DNA of 64,000 nucleotides from Aporrectodea caliginosa (lineage: Eukaryota > Annelida > Clitellata > Crassiclitellata > Lumbricidae), in contig JACEVL010000130.1 of assembly GCA_020284085.1 (NCBI GenBank), positions 3,736,076 through 3,800,075 on the forward strand, read 5' to 3'. A program made the position numbers and the translations under genes. Positions 11,401 through 20,944 of this stretch are shown piece by piece; the first letter of the stretch is position 1; the number at the start of each line of letters is the position of its first letter. The notes beneath the pieces were generated by a model that was given only the letters and a program-made list of their open reading frames with translations, was not told the origin of the DNA and did not search any database.

Positions 11401-14400
11401 TTCGTAAAGAAAAAATACGTATGAAATCCAATGCAAGCATTGGACTCCAAACGGGCCTCGGCCCATGGATCTGATGCAAGCGTTGGACACCTACGGGCCT
11501 TCGGCCCATGGATCCTGATGATGATGATGATGAATCTAACCTAATATACTTCAGTGGCTTCTGTTGTACCAAAAAGGCATCAACTGATGGTCCCATTCCC
11601 ATGAAGTACTGTAATATATTGGAGAAGTCTGCTTGACATCCGATATGTCTGGGAACTCTTTAAGGTTTGTTTTGCCAACTGTTTTCCACATGCTGGGCTT
11701 TTAACAGATTTAGGAAATATCCTTAAAATTCCACTTTTCTTGAATTCGTTTTTGAAAAACTTCCTAAAACCAACTGTATTTAGTTCATGGCTAAATTTAA
11801 TTTACACTAGTTAGTGACATCGATAACAATCTGTAATTGTCATCAATATTGTTATGGGAAACTAAATAAAGTTGTCTTACTTACTTAGTTTCCAGCAACA
11901 ATAATGGTGACAATGACAATCATCATTATCACCAATTTCTGTTGGACACTTCACATTATAGCACGGCACTTGTAATACTTAGGTTGTTGTGTCAGAAGCA
12001 CTAAATGCCATTCACATGAAGCAACAATTCAAATCCTATCACAGATTGTGAAGTTGTGAGTTTTTTTATACTCAACAAATGAAAGTATAATCGATCATCC
12101 CCTCTTCCTACACAAGAGAATAAACTCACTTTCCGAACCGTCCAGCTCGATCTTCATTGTCGGCATAGAAAAAGAGCTTAATAGCATAGGTTTCCAAGTG
12201 TGCCTGACCAACGACTTCATTCTGGACTGCTTCTTGATCTTTCAATTGTTTCTTTGTCTGTAAAAACATTATATGTATTTTTTATTCAATCTATACTTAA
12301 AACATTCTTACAAGTGGTATTTATAGTTCTCGACATTAGTGCAAGATACAGCAACTGAACAAGTTTTAACTCCATCGCACTGGCAACCACATGATGAAAA
12401 CAACTTTCCCTTGCCAATATCTCTAGAAATGTTGGCTTGCATTTCAGCACTATGTAACCAGTTTACAATAGTTGGTTTTCCTCAACAATTTGTGAATGTC
12501 AGGGCTTATAAAATACATCTAAATATATGTAGCAACATTAAGTGTGATACATCTTACAAAAGCAGCAATGCAAAAGATATGGACACAAGCGTTACAGAAC
12601 ACGTTCAAGTGATTTAATAAACCCTACTTCCAGTGACTAGATATTTAGAGCAACATAGAAGTTCTTTGTACGGTGCATTAAATAACACAGTGTGTTAAGT
12701 TACTAGTTTTGGGGACATGATGCCACTTCAAGTTATGCACAATCATGTGTAACCACACAAAACAAACCCAGCTGTAATTTTCCACACTGTAACTTTTCTA
12801 TGATTGAAAAAATTAACAGCAGTCCATAACTAGTCATTTTCATCATGGGGAGCTTGTGCAAAACAGAACCTTATTTTCATACATATAGAAGAAATCAGAA
12901 GGCTACTAAAACAGTTTAAGAAGAATAACATGAGTTAAACAATATCGTAAAGCAATAGAACTACACTATGATATTATGTTGAATGTATAATACCGAAATT
13001 TCTTAATTGGGCATTTTGTTTAAATTATGTGAAATTTCACCTGTTCGAGTAGGTTCATCAGTGCTGCGAGAAAGTTGCGACATTCTGGAGCCTTTCTGTC
13101 GATTTCCATGGCTTTTTGCAAAGCATATAATCGACCTGAAATCCAGATATCTCTCATACAATAACCCACATACCTGAGAATGGCCACAGTTATTACAAAC
13201 ATACTTCAGAGATTTGCATACAGAGCCTTGTATATTTGGATATAAATAAAACCATGAATCAAGGCAAAACTTTAGGGGCATTATTCAAATAACAAGATTT
13301 ATCTTTGGAATTTTGATGAGATGCTTCAATAAAATGGCCTGAAGAAGAGTGAGTTAACACAACTTCTCGACAACATGAAATCTGATTCAAGCCAAGGAAG
13401 CTGGGTGTGACATTAGCATGCAAGTAATGTAGAATACCACATTCACCAATTTCATCGATGTGCTGCATGGTCATTTCCAGACTTGTATATGAGACATTAA
13501 AACTCGAGACCGAGACCGAGACAGTGGGGTCCGAGACCGAGACAGTGGGGTCCGAGACCGAGACGAGACACCAGGTCCGAGACAGTTCAAAACGAGTGAA
13601 ATGCACATTGGACTCAAGTCCCGAAACAATTTTTCTCAACTTTTGAAGTCTAATACAAGGGTCAAGTCACTGAAATCAGACGATCACCTGAATTGTATAA
13701 ACTATAAAGAAATTAAATATTTCAGCCATTCTGAAATCTTCTAAATGATTCTAAAATTTAAACCAACAAAATTCCATATAGGCCTATTAGCGATTTAGCG
13801 ACATAAGTCACATCACTCACATTGAGAAACTAACCGTTGTTCCAAGCGTTTCGCTTATGTTGGCTTTACACAAACGACGAACGGCATGCCATTTATTTTG
13901 TTTTTCATTGATTTCAAACTGCGTGAATGCAAATTTCACTATTTCAGGTTCTTTATGAGACATTTTAAGATATTTGGAAATTTTGGACTGAAAGTGCAAA
14001 CTTAAGACTGGTTTTTTCAATACTCTTAAATCGTAATACCAGAAACACCGCTTTTTTAAACTTCCTGTCTGTTTGGCACTTCCGATTAACTAGTTATCCA
14101 TTCGGCACAAGACAATTTTATATAGCGCAATACTGTACGAAGTTCCGAACAAAATACAGTTTGTTCAAGAACTTTGGAGACCGCTTCTACAAGAGAACAA
14201 GACTTTAGCTTCGAGACAGTTTCCAAAAAGACAAGACTTTCGCTTCGAGACAGTTTCCAAAAAGTCAAGAAATGAGACCGAGACAGTGGGGTTCGAGACC
14301 GAGACATCAAAAACCTGTCTCGAGACAGTGTCTCGAGACCGAGACAGTGTCTCGGAGACAATACAACTCTGGTAATTTCCACTTGGGTTTGGGCATTCAT

Positions 14401-17288
14401 TGACGATAAATGCAATTTATAGTCATGGGCGTAACTTTGCCCCAGAAAGTGGTGGTGACCGACCCCTTCATAATTTTTAACGTACTACTGCCATGGAAAG
14501 CTAGCTAAGCGCAGGGCATCAGCTTATTCACAAGCGCTGCGTTAAATCAGAGGGTAAATTGTCCAGAGAGTGTTCGATGGTGTTCCAAATCCAGTTGCGA
14601 AGGAGACAGTAGACTCTAGCAGCGTCGAAGCCTCAAAGACACGCTAACGCATTGTCCGGCTGCTACCGCGGCTTTAAAATGAATATCGTACTTATAGGCT
14701 ACTATTGTACCACCAATAATCGACGTTATGGGACTAATAGTCATTATCAACGCTATAGATGGTTAGGCCTATCCCGTAGTTTAGGTTGGTAAATTATTTT
14801 AATGTCTTCAATGCCGTACTTGACACTGGTAGGCTAAGTATAAGCAGCTAGTCTACCAATGTCCATGATAATTGTCATCAATCCAGCTTCCATTTACGAG
14901 AAAAAATTTCTCATCAATCGAACTTCTGTTTAGGAAAGAATTAGGCCTATTGTAATCAATTCAACTTCTTTTTAGGCCCTAACCAAAAATTTTTTCACCA
15001 ATCCTTACGTCAATCCCACTTCTATTTAAGCAAAACCTTCATCGATCCAGCTTCTAATGAAACAAAGACTTAGTTTAATAAATCCAGCTTCTATTTACGG
15101 AAACAATTATTTCCATCAATTCAACTTGTATTGCAACAAAGAATTAGCTTCATCAATCCAACTTCCATGTTAAATTGGCAATATAAAATAATTTACCAGC
15201 CTAAACTACGGTTTTACCCGCCAAATTACCATAGACTGCAGTTAGAGCTTACAGACTACAGTCTACCACCGAAAGTGATACATTGCCTGCACAGTTATAA
15301 CCTTTCGCGGTCTCTTTACAATGAATCGATCCATTTTTCCATATGAATTTGATAATTTGACCTTTTATAGAAGCAACATTGATGACATCACCAAATATCG
15401 CCAAACATTATGTAAGGTAGTGTGGACACATGTGCACGGAGGCCTCTATCAGCATTGCCGCCATTGCGATATTAAGTATGCATGAATAGCCTATAGACAG
15501 TAGACAGCCAAATGCTTTCATGTTCAAAGTATATTTCATTGCAGGACCAAAAAGTGGTGGTGACTGTCACCACCACTTTTAAAAGTGGTGGTGACCGGAC
15601 ACCACCGTCACAATAGAAAGTTACGCCTATGTTTATAGTTGTTCAATGCTAACAGCAATAATTGAAGCTGAATAATTTTAACCAATTTCCACTCAACGCT
15701 GATAGCATTTCTAATCGATATTACTTAAGTAAAACATAAAACTACAGTAGTACGTCTTCAAAAATTTACTTCAAAGAATTCCTCGTAATCTTCTTAAATC
15801 AGAGGAAGCAATAAATTGTGAAAAGAAGAGTCCAAAGAATATTGCCTAAAATAATTTACCCACAAAATTTTGGTGTAGCACTGTAAAATGCGCAACTTCT
15901 GAAAATTTTAATTGGTCTACTTTACATTACATGCCCAGACAACCAGATAAACATAACATAACATAACAAGGCTTAAAGTGGTTCAGAAGACTAAAAATCT
16001 GTGTGAGAACCACCACTAATACATGAATTAATATCCAATCTGCCCAAGCTTGTTCTTGAAATTGTTGAGTGTCTCCACCGAAACTGCCTCCTCACTCAGC
16101 TCGTTCCAGGCATTTATAGCCGAAACTAAATGCCTGGAACGAGGCTCGTTCCAGGCATTTATCACTCTGCTACTAAAAAATCTTTGCTTAATAGCGCCTT
16201 CGGACTTCCTGAATATCTTATATTTGTGTCCCCTTAATCCTTCTCTCTCAGCCAACTGAAAGAATCTTGAGTATGGCGTTACTTCTTTGTTGATTTATGC
16301 CTTCTGTAATTTGTGTTCTTGTGAATAGTTTAATCGTCATAACATGTACATGTACAGCGCAGTGCGTTTGTCAGGGCGCTTCATTAAAGAATACATGTTT
16401 TTATTATCATTATTGTTACGAACTGGCTACGGTACCGTCCGGACGGTACCGTTTATTTTTTCTACGGTACCGTCCGCAAATAATCTGGCAAACATTTAGT
16501 ATCGTGGTGCATGTATTTTCTGGCGTGGGACGGTATTTTTTGGCATGCTCCGGCGGAAGGTACGATGTTTTCTAAAGACGACACAAACTCCTAACCCTGA
16601 CCCTAACCGACCCCTCACGACGCTGCGTGTGACCTGACCCTAACCGACTCTCACGACGCCTAAAATTACGGGAGAAAATACATGCACCACGATACTAAAT
16701 GCTTGCCAATAATCTATGGGCGATTGCACATATCTATGGCGTGTACATCCGGTTGAAATAAATATTGGCAAAAGCCTGTCACGTTAAGTTGTTGTCTTCG
16801 CGTCGAATTTTTCTATGGCCGACAACTTGAGGGTCGGTTAGGGCCAGGTTAGTATTCGTGTGGTCGTTTAGTGTCAAATTAGGCGTCGTGAGGGTCGGTT
16901 AGGGTCAGGGTTAGGGTTAGTTTCGTTCATCTCTTAACTACTGCGCTATTGATGGTTAGGCTTTCACGCCATAGATATGTGCAATCGGCCATAGATTATT
17001 TGCGGACGGTACCGTAGAAAAGAAATAACGGTACCGTCCGGACGGTACCGTAGCCAGTGCCTTATTATTATCAAACAACGCAACTTGTATCCATACTTAC
17101 TTAAAACAAACCGGAAATCACTCACAAATATAACACTGTAATAATTGCAGAAAACGCATAAATGTATCAGAATTGTACTTACAGTAATAGGCAACGACTG
17201 GGTCTCTTTTGTCATGTTCTATAGCAGTCTTTAAATAGTGTTGTATAGGTTTAAAAGCAGCTGGTGCTGGTGGCAACGGGTCCGCCAT
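8484..17288 (-). CDS. VTA1: VTA1/LIP5, Vps4 cofactor of the ESCRT pathway
   Basis: Six exons with canonical GT-AG borders and matching phases: 17183-17288, 13041-13135, 12130-12257, 10207-10282, 9409-9550 and 8484-8875. Joined, they give 312 residues, close to the length of human VTA1. The start MADPLPPAPAAFK is followed by IQHYLKTA and EHDKRDPVVAYYC, the N-terminal MIT-like region that binds ESCRT-III subunits. Later conserved blocks are YADNEDRAGRF, KSFYTAGMLMDV and WKAAYIHNCLKNGETPQAGP. A Pro/Ser/Tyr-rich linker precedes the C-terminal VTA1 domain (AMKFCKFASSALQYEDA), which binds and activates the AAA ATPase Vps4. The role is membrane scission and ESCRT-III recycling at endosomes and the midbody. 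The introns carry several transposons, including two hAT elements 52 bp apart. VEPH1 starts 3.7 kb away on the opposite strand. Confidence 0.95.
10611..10909. mobile_element. Probable hAT-like MITE in a VTA1 intron
   Basis: The ends are inverted copies containing GGCTTTCAACC at the left and GGTTTTCAACC at the right. The flanks CTTAGTTA (10603-10610) and CTTAGTCA (10910-10917) match 7/8. The exact termini are less certain than for the other hAT elements here. Confidence 0.65.
11140..11535 (+). mobile_element. Structured retroposon-like repeat with (GAT)n tail
   Basis: A GC-rich block within an AT-rich VTA1 intron. It ends in TGATGATGATGATGATGA. Just before the tail are stem-loops CCAATGC/GCATTGG (about 11437) and two copies of GGGCC-TC/TT-GGCCC followed by CATGGATC (about 11452-11470 and 11494-11514). 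A 3' hairpin pair plus a short tandem tail is typical of LINE or SINE ends. No homology class could be assigned. Confidence 0.55.
13478..14371. mobile_element. Non-autonomous hAT element with CGAGAC arrays
   Basis: Left terminus CAGACTTGTAT, right terminus (inward) CAGAGTTGTAT. The flanks GTCATTTC (13470-13477) and GTAATTTC (14372-14379) match 7/8. Both subterminal zones are packed with CGAGAC/GTCTCG hexamers (13505-13590 and 14190-14360), such as GAGACCGAGACAGTGGGG repeats. This is the usual layout of transposase-binding subterminal repeats in hAT elements. It lies in the first VTA1 intron. Confidence 0.85.
14424..15631. mobile_element. Non-autonomous hAT element, 1.2 kb
   Basis: The termini are CATGGGCGTAACTTT and CATAGGCGTAACTTT (inward), with a perfect 8-bp duplication TTTATAGT at 14416-14423 and 15632-15639. 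Subterminal GTGGTGGTGAC motifs occur at both ends, including a palindrome at 15550-15581. The interior at 14880-15175 holds about eight diverged units of 35-40 bp around ATCAATCCAACTTCTATTTA. It also contains a copy of the dispersed 105-bp repeat at 14507-14612. No transposase is visible. Confidence 0.85.
14507..14612 (+). repeat. Dispersed ~105-bp repeat, copy 1
   Basis: Shares the ordered blocks TAAGCGCAGGGC, AAGCGCTGCGT, TTGTCCAGA and CCAGTTGCGA-GGAGAC with 54855-54958 and 58523-58625. This copy lies inside the hAT element at 14424-15631. Confidence 0.7.
15951..16275 (-). mobile_element. LINE 3' end, family A (rearranged copy)
   Basis: The minus strand encodes REGLRGHKYKIF, then RFFSSRVINAWNE, then NFKNKLGQIGY, the end of a non-LTR reverse transcriptase. 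It has a tail of TTATG units at 15951-15970. It pairs with 5378-5660. The WNE segment is present three times in alternating orientation, which leaves a 33-bp near-perfect palindrome at 16128-16160. Confidence 0.85.
16298..16421 (+). mobile_element. SINE-like repeat, copy 1
   Basis: Matches 20620-20730 in the same orientation. Shared blocks are ATTTGTGTTCTTGTGAAT, TTTAATCGTCATAACATGT, CAGCGCAGTGC, TTTGTCAGG and TTCATTAA, ending in an ATT-rich tail. The fold-back element at 16422 begins in that tail. There is no coding capacity. Confidence 0.7.
16422..17058. mobile_element. Nested fold-back element with telomere-like repeats
   Basis: Terminal inverted repeats of about 67 bp start ACTGGCTACGGTACCGTCCG and each contains the palindrome ACGGTACCGTCCGGACGGTACCGT. 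Inside lie two further inverted pairs: 16497-16522 with 16673-16699 (TAGTATCGTGGTGCATGTAT) and 16709-16743 with 16965-16999 (ATGTGCAATC core). The spaces between them hold units of GGCGTCGTGAGGGTCGGTTAGGGTCAGG in both orientations, including GGGTTAGGGTTAG at 16908-16920. No transposase is present. It lies in the first VTA1 intron, close to exon 1. Confidence 0.85.
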
Positions 17289-18364
17289 CTTTCTCAATAT
17301 AACACTGATCAGTGATGATCAATCGTCGTTGTCGGCAATAGTAATCGAAGAGGTGTGCGCCGAAGAGGTTACTAACAATAGGTAATAGACTGATGGCTCA
17401 GTAACTAACCAAATAAGCGCGTCGATCGTCCATAATTATTATTCTCAAAAGGTTTCGTTGATTCTGTGAAGAAATAATATACTGTGGCTATTTGTGTTGG
17501 TTTGCTAGATATTGAATCTGTTAGCATCTAAAGTTTTCTAAACCAATGTGTTAGCAACTAAACCAATTTTTATAATTAAGTAAGCGGATTTCTCTTACTC
17601 CCTTGCTCCTCTTCTGCTGCATATAAAGCCAGAAATGTCAAAGAACAAAATTTATGATTAAGATCGCGTGGCTTACTTAATATCGTTTATTTAACGACGC
17701 CGTCATATCGACGAAAGTTGGTGTAAGATCGCGTGGAGATAGGCTTCCAGATAATAGAACAAGTAGGCTATAAGCCCTAGACCTGCAGGATTACGGAAAT
17801 CGAGAGACAGATATACAATGTAGGCTAGAGGAAGAAACCCAGAAGAATTATAAGATGGAAAGAAGAAAAGATGGAAAGAAGAAACTAAAGGAGCGTTAGA
17901 ACAGAGTAAGAATTCGACAGAAATTAAGATATGCAGACAGACGGACAGACAGACAGACAGAATGAACGATTTTATATACCACAATGCACTGCGGGTCTGC
18001 TTGAATCATCTTTCTCCTGATATTTACAAAATTTTCGTTCCTCTCTATTCCGATGTTCACCCACGTACAGCGCCACCTGTCCAAAACTCTCCTATTAGGC
18101 TACCCTCTGACTTGAATGACAATCAAAACTAAGTCACGCAGCCTTTTTCAAGAATAATTCTTACTCGATCGATCTGCATGCATGCATGCATGCCTATATT
18201 TGCTCGATCCTTGTCTTCCCATATATTTCTCTCAACCTAGGCCTAGATATATATAAGCAAACTATTTTTAATGTCTCCCCCTCTGCTTTTCTGGTTACCA
18301 CTTACCGGATTTTGTTCAGGATAAGTTGGACAAAACACAGCTATAGTATATAGCGCTGACTTTG
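17289..18364. other. VTA1 upstream region, no further gene seen
   Basis: Probable 5' leader and promoter of VTA1 at the left. No clear TATA box is present. Short simple repeats occur at 17935-17962 (AGAC units) and 18176-18193 (CATG units), with a TAGGCCTA near 18238. No coding segment is supported. Confidence 0.45.
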
Positions 18365-18425
18365 ATGCATGGACATATTTAGGGGTGGTTTTACGGGTTC
18401 AAACCCTCCCCAAATAAATGTATTA
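18365..18425 (+). mobile_element. Left half of a small hAT-like MITE
   Basis: The sequence CATGGACATATTTAGGGG, then TTTACGGGTTCAAACCC, matches the left end of the complete element at 54233-54395. No matching right end follows, so this copy is truncated. Confidence 0.55.
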
Positions 18426-19057
18426 CTGTACGGAATTAAAAACTAAACATATAGAAAAAAGGACCACGCCATAATCATGCGCTTAAGAGCTTTTTAGAAG
18501 AGTTTTAGCATTTTAAATTTCGAGCTTACGTTTTTTGTATCCCTGCATGAATCTTAAAATTCCATGGTGGCAATGAAAAGGCATTCGGGCCTTTTGGGGC
18601 AGCGTGAAAAAGACGCACCTCCGTAGACTGCTTCATTGCCTTCTGTTCGTATAACGGGAAGATATGGACGACGATTGAGCTTTTGATTACATTACTCATT
18701 TTTTATTGTGGATTAAATGTATCATTTGTCATGTTGAATTAATTTGCGCAATTCTACGAGTTTTTGTAAACGCACAGACTGTGGGTCACGGGCATGCGAT
18801 ACGTTTGCCTAAAGTTCACGTTTGGTGCGTGCAATATAACGACGGAGATGGTATTCCAATAGCGTTGATAATGCCAGACTTGCTGGTTCTTGGCGTTGCT
18901 TTTATACGAGGCAAGTTATCTTTTAAGCGTACCATCTTATTTCACTGATAATAGCGTGTACTGCCCATGGTGTGGGTATGTTTTGGGGGACTCATACGGA
19001 ATATCACCGAAGTTTTATCTAATCACACCTAGAGCCACAAGTATTCAACGCATTAGT

Positions 19058-19330
19058 TCCCAGCTTCCGGAAACGATTCTGCAAGGCAGCTCCTCTACCA
19101 AGTCTATCCAGCTGAGGTTCATTTAAAAAAGAGAGAGATGGAGGAATTATGTAAAAAAAGGAAGGTGTGTCAGGTGGATGGAGCCAAGTTTCATTGAGAA
19201 GAAGAATATCCACTGGATGCAGGGGTGCAAAAAACCAAACTTTTTTCCAAATGAAAAGTTGGTTTTTTGGTTTTATTTTGTTTTTTGTTTTTTGGTTTTT
19301 TGTTTTTGAGATTTTCCTATTTCGGATCAT
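19058..19330 (-). mobile_element. LINE endonuclease fragment, copy 1
   Basis: The minus strand encodes DILLLNETWLHPPDT, SFLNEPQLDR and GRGAALQNRF. This matches the pattern of AP-endonuclease domains of CR1/L2-type LINEs (LTETWL, then a basic G-G-A-L-hydrophobic block). The first 140 bp recur at 19938-20083. Confidence 0.7.
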
Positions 19331-19373
19331 AAACTCATAAAAATGGCATAGCCTAATACCGTTCGGTTAAAGT

Positions 19374-19847
19374 GAACATCGGCTCGGTAGCCGATATGAC
19401 TTATGTAAACAATATGGCCGCCCCAGATTTCGATAAAAATAGAGTGCTCTACCTTCCCACAGCAGCTCATGAAATATATATTATAGTAAAACTAGAAGTT
19501 GGATGAGCGATTAAAATATTTATAGTAGAAGTAGAAGTTGGATGAGGGATGAAAATATGTAGAAGTAGAAGTTGGATGAGCGATGAAAACATGTCTAAAA
19601 TATGTGTTAAATAATTTTACGACGCTGTACGTATTGGGATTTCGGTAAATGCAAGCTCTATTGATGAAAATAATTGTTTCCGCAAGTAGAAGTTGGCTTG
19701 ATGAGAGGTATTGGACACTCACCCGCTTCTTACTTTGCTTTCGCGGAAATATTAGGCTGTTTATACATAGTAGAGCGCTCTATTCTTTCCGAATCTGGGG
19801 CGGCCATATTGTTTATCTTGGTCATATTGGCGAACGAGTCGATGTTC
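19374..19847. mobile_element. MITE with ~75-bp terminal inverted repeats
   Basis: The left arm starts GAACATCGGCTCGG and contains AACAATATGGCCGCCCCAGA. The right arm is its inverse, with ATAGAGYGCTCT at the inner side. The interior has four copies of AGAAGTTGG-TGATGAG-like units (19492, 19530, 19565, 19687). No target duplication could be fixed, so the superfamily is unknown. Confidence 0.75.
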
Positions 19848-19937
19848 AAGAACAGGCTATTCAAATTAATCAGATGCATATAAATGAAATTAACTAGAAC
19901 AGTAGAACCATAGAATGTCATAAAACTGAAGTTAATA

Positions 19938-20083
19938 ACTTCCGGAAACGATTCTGCAAGGCAGCTCCTCTACCAAGTCTATCCAGCTGAAGTTCATTTA
20001 AAAAAGAGAGAGATATAGGAATTACGTTAAAAAAGGAAGGTCTGTCGAAAATATGTTTTTTGGATGGAGCCAAGTTTCACTGA
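19938..20083 (-). mobile_element. LINE endonuclease fragment, copy 2
   Basis: Nearly identical to 19058-19198 in the same orientation, including TTCCGGAAACGATTCTGCAA and GATGGAGCCAAGTTTCA. A short insert separates two blocks. The pair flanks the MITE at 19374-19847, so a local duplication or a gene-conversion event is possible. Confidence 0.65.
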
Positions 20084-20619
20084 GAACCAAGCCTTTAATA
20101 GCCCTGACTGGATGATCTGTTAGGTAATTTTGAATCGAAGGAGATTTGTTCCTCATAGAATAAATATTTGAGTGGCAGAAGTTGATAGTTTCAAGCCAGC
20201 AAAGACAATAACCTGAAAGATGTAACAGAAGGTAAACAAGCGATGTGCGATTCAGATAAGTTTTACACTGATATGCAGATTTAGACAGATGGTAGTATGG
20301 TCAAGTAACAGCTATTAAACCTAAAGCAACGACGACCTATAGGTACACAGATGGTCAACTAAACAAACATGAGAGCGTTCGCCAAGCAGAGACCACAGCC
20401 AGTGAATAATCAAGCCAGGTGCATTGAGCAATGAGTGATGATGTAAAGTGTAATGAATTATTGGATGAAAGAAGAGTTACCCTGTCGGCATGCTCACATG
20501 GAGCCCATGTGGAACCAATATTCTCATATATTGGACCATATAGAGCCCACTTAGGTCCCATCTAATGCAGGGTATCTATGTAACAATTTATAATATCAAG
20601 TTAATTTAAAAGCATTACT

Positions 20620-20730
20620 TGCCTACTGTGATTTGTGTACTTGTGAATTGTTTAATCGTCATAACATGTGCAGCGCAGTGCTTTTGTCAGGTGCTTCATT
20701 AACTTTAGAATAAATATTATTATTAAAACC
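20620..20730 (+). mobile_element. SINE-like repeat, copy 2
   Basis: Same family and orientation as 16298-16421, ending in TTCATTAA and an ATT-rich tail. It lies about 200 bp before the first VEPH1 coding exon. Confidence 0.7.
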
Positions 20731-20944
20731 AGCATGAATTAAAACAAAACCTGTTTGATAAGAGAATGAGTTGTTCAGTTGTTGCTAAAATCTCTTGAAA
20801 TGTCTGAGGTTCTTAACCTTTTTTTCTAATTTCCCGTAACTGTTAGCAGTTTTGGCGCATGGTTTCAATAAATGACTTGAGTTTATTAATGTTTGAAAAT
20901 TGAATTTCTTCTTGAATAAATTTCAGATGAGAGAGGAAGCTACG

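Noticed and set aside
11138..11602. Minus-strand frame of 154 residues
   Set aside because: It runs through a structured noncoding repeat; the Ser run is the (GAT)n tail.
16908..16920. Interstitial telomere from chromosome fusion
   Set aside because: The TTAGGG-like units are few, degenerate and part of a larger unit inside a fold-back element.
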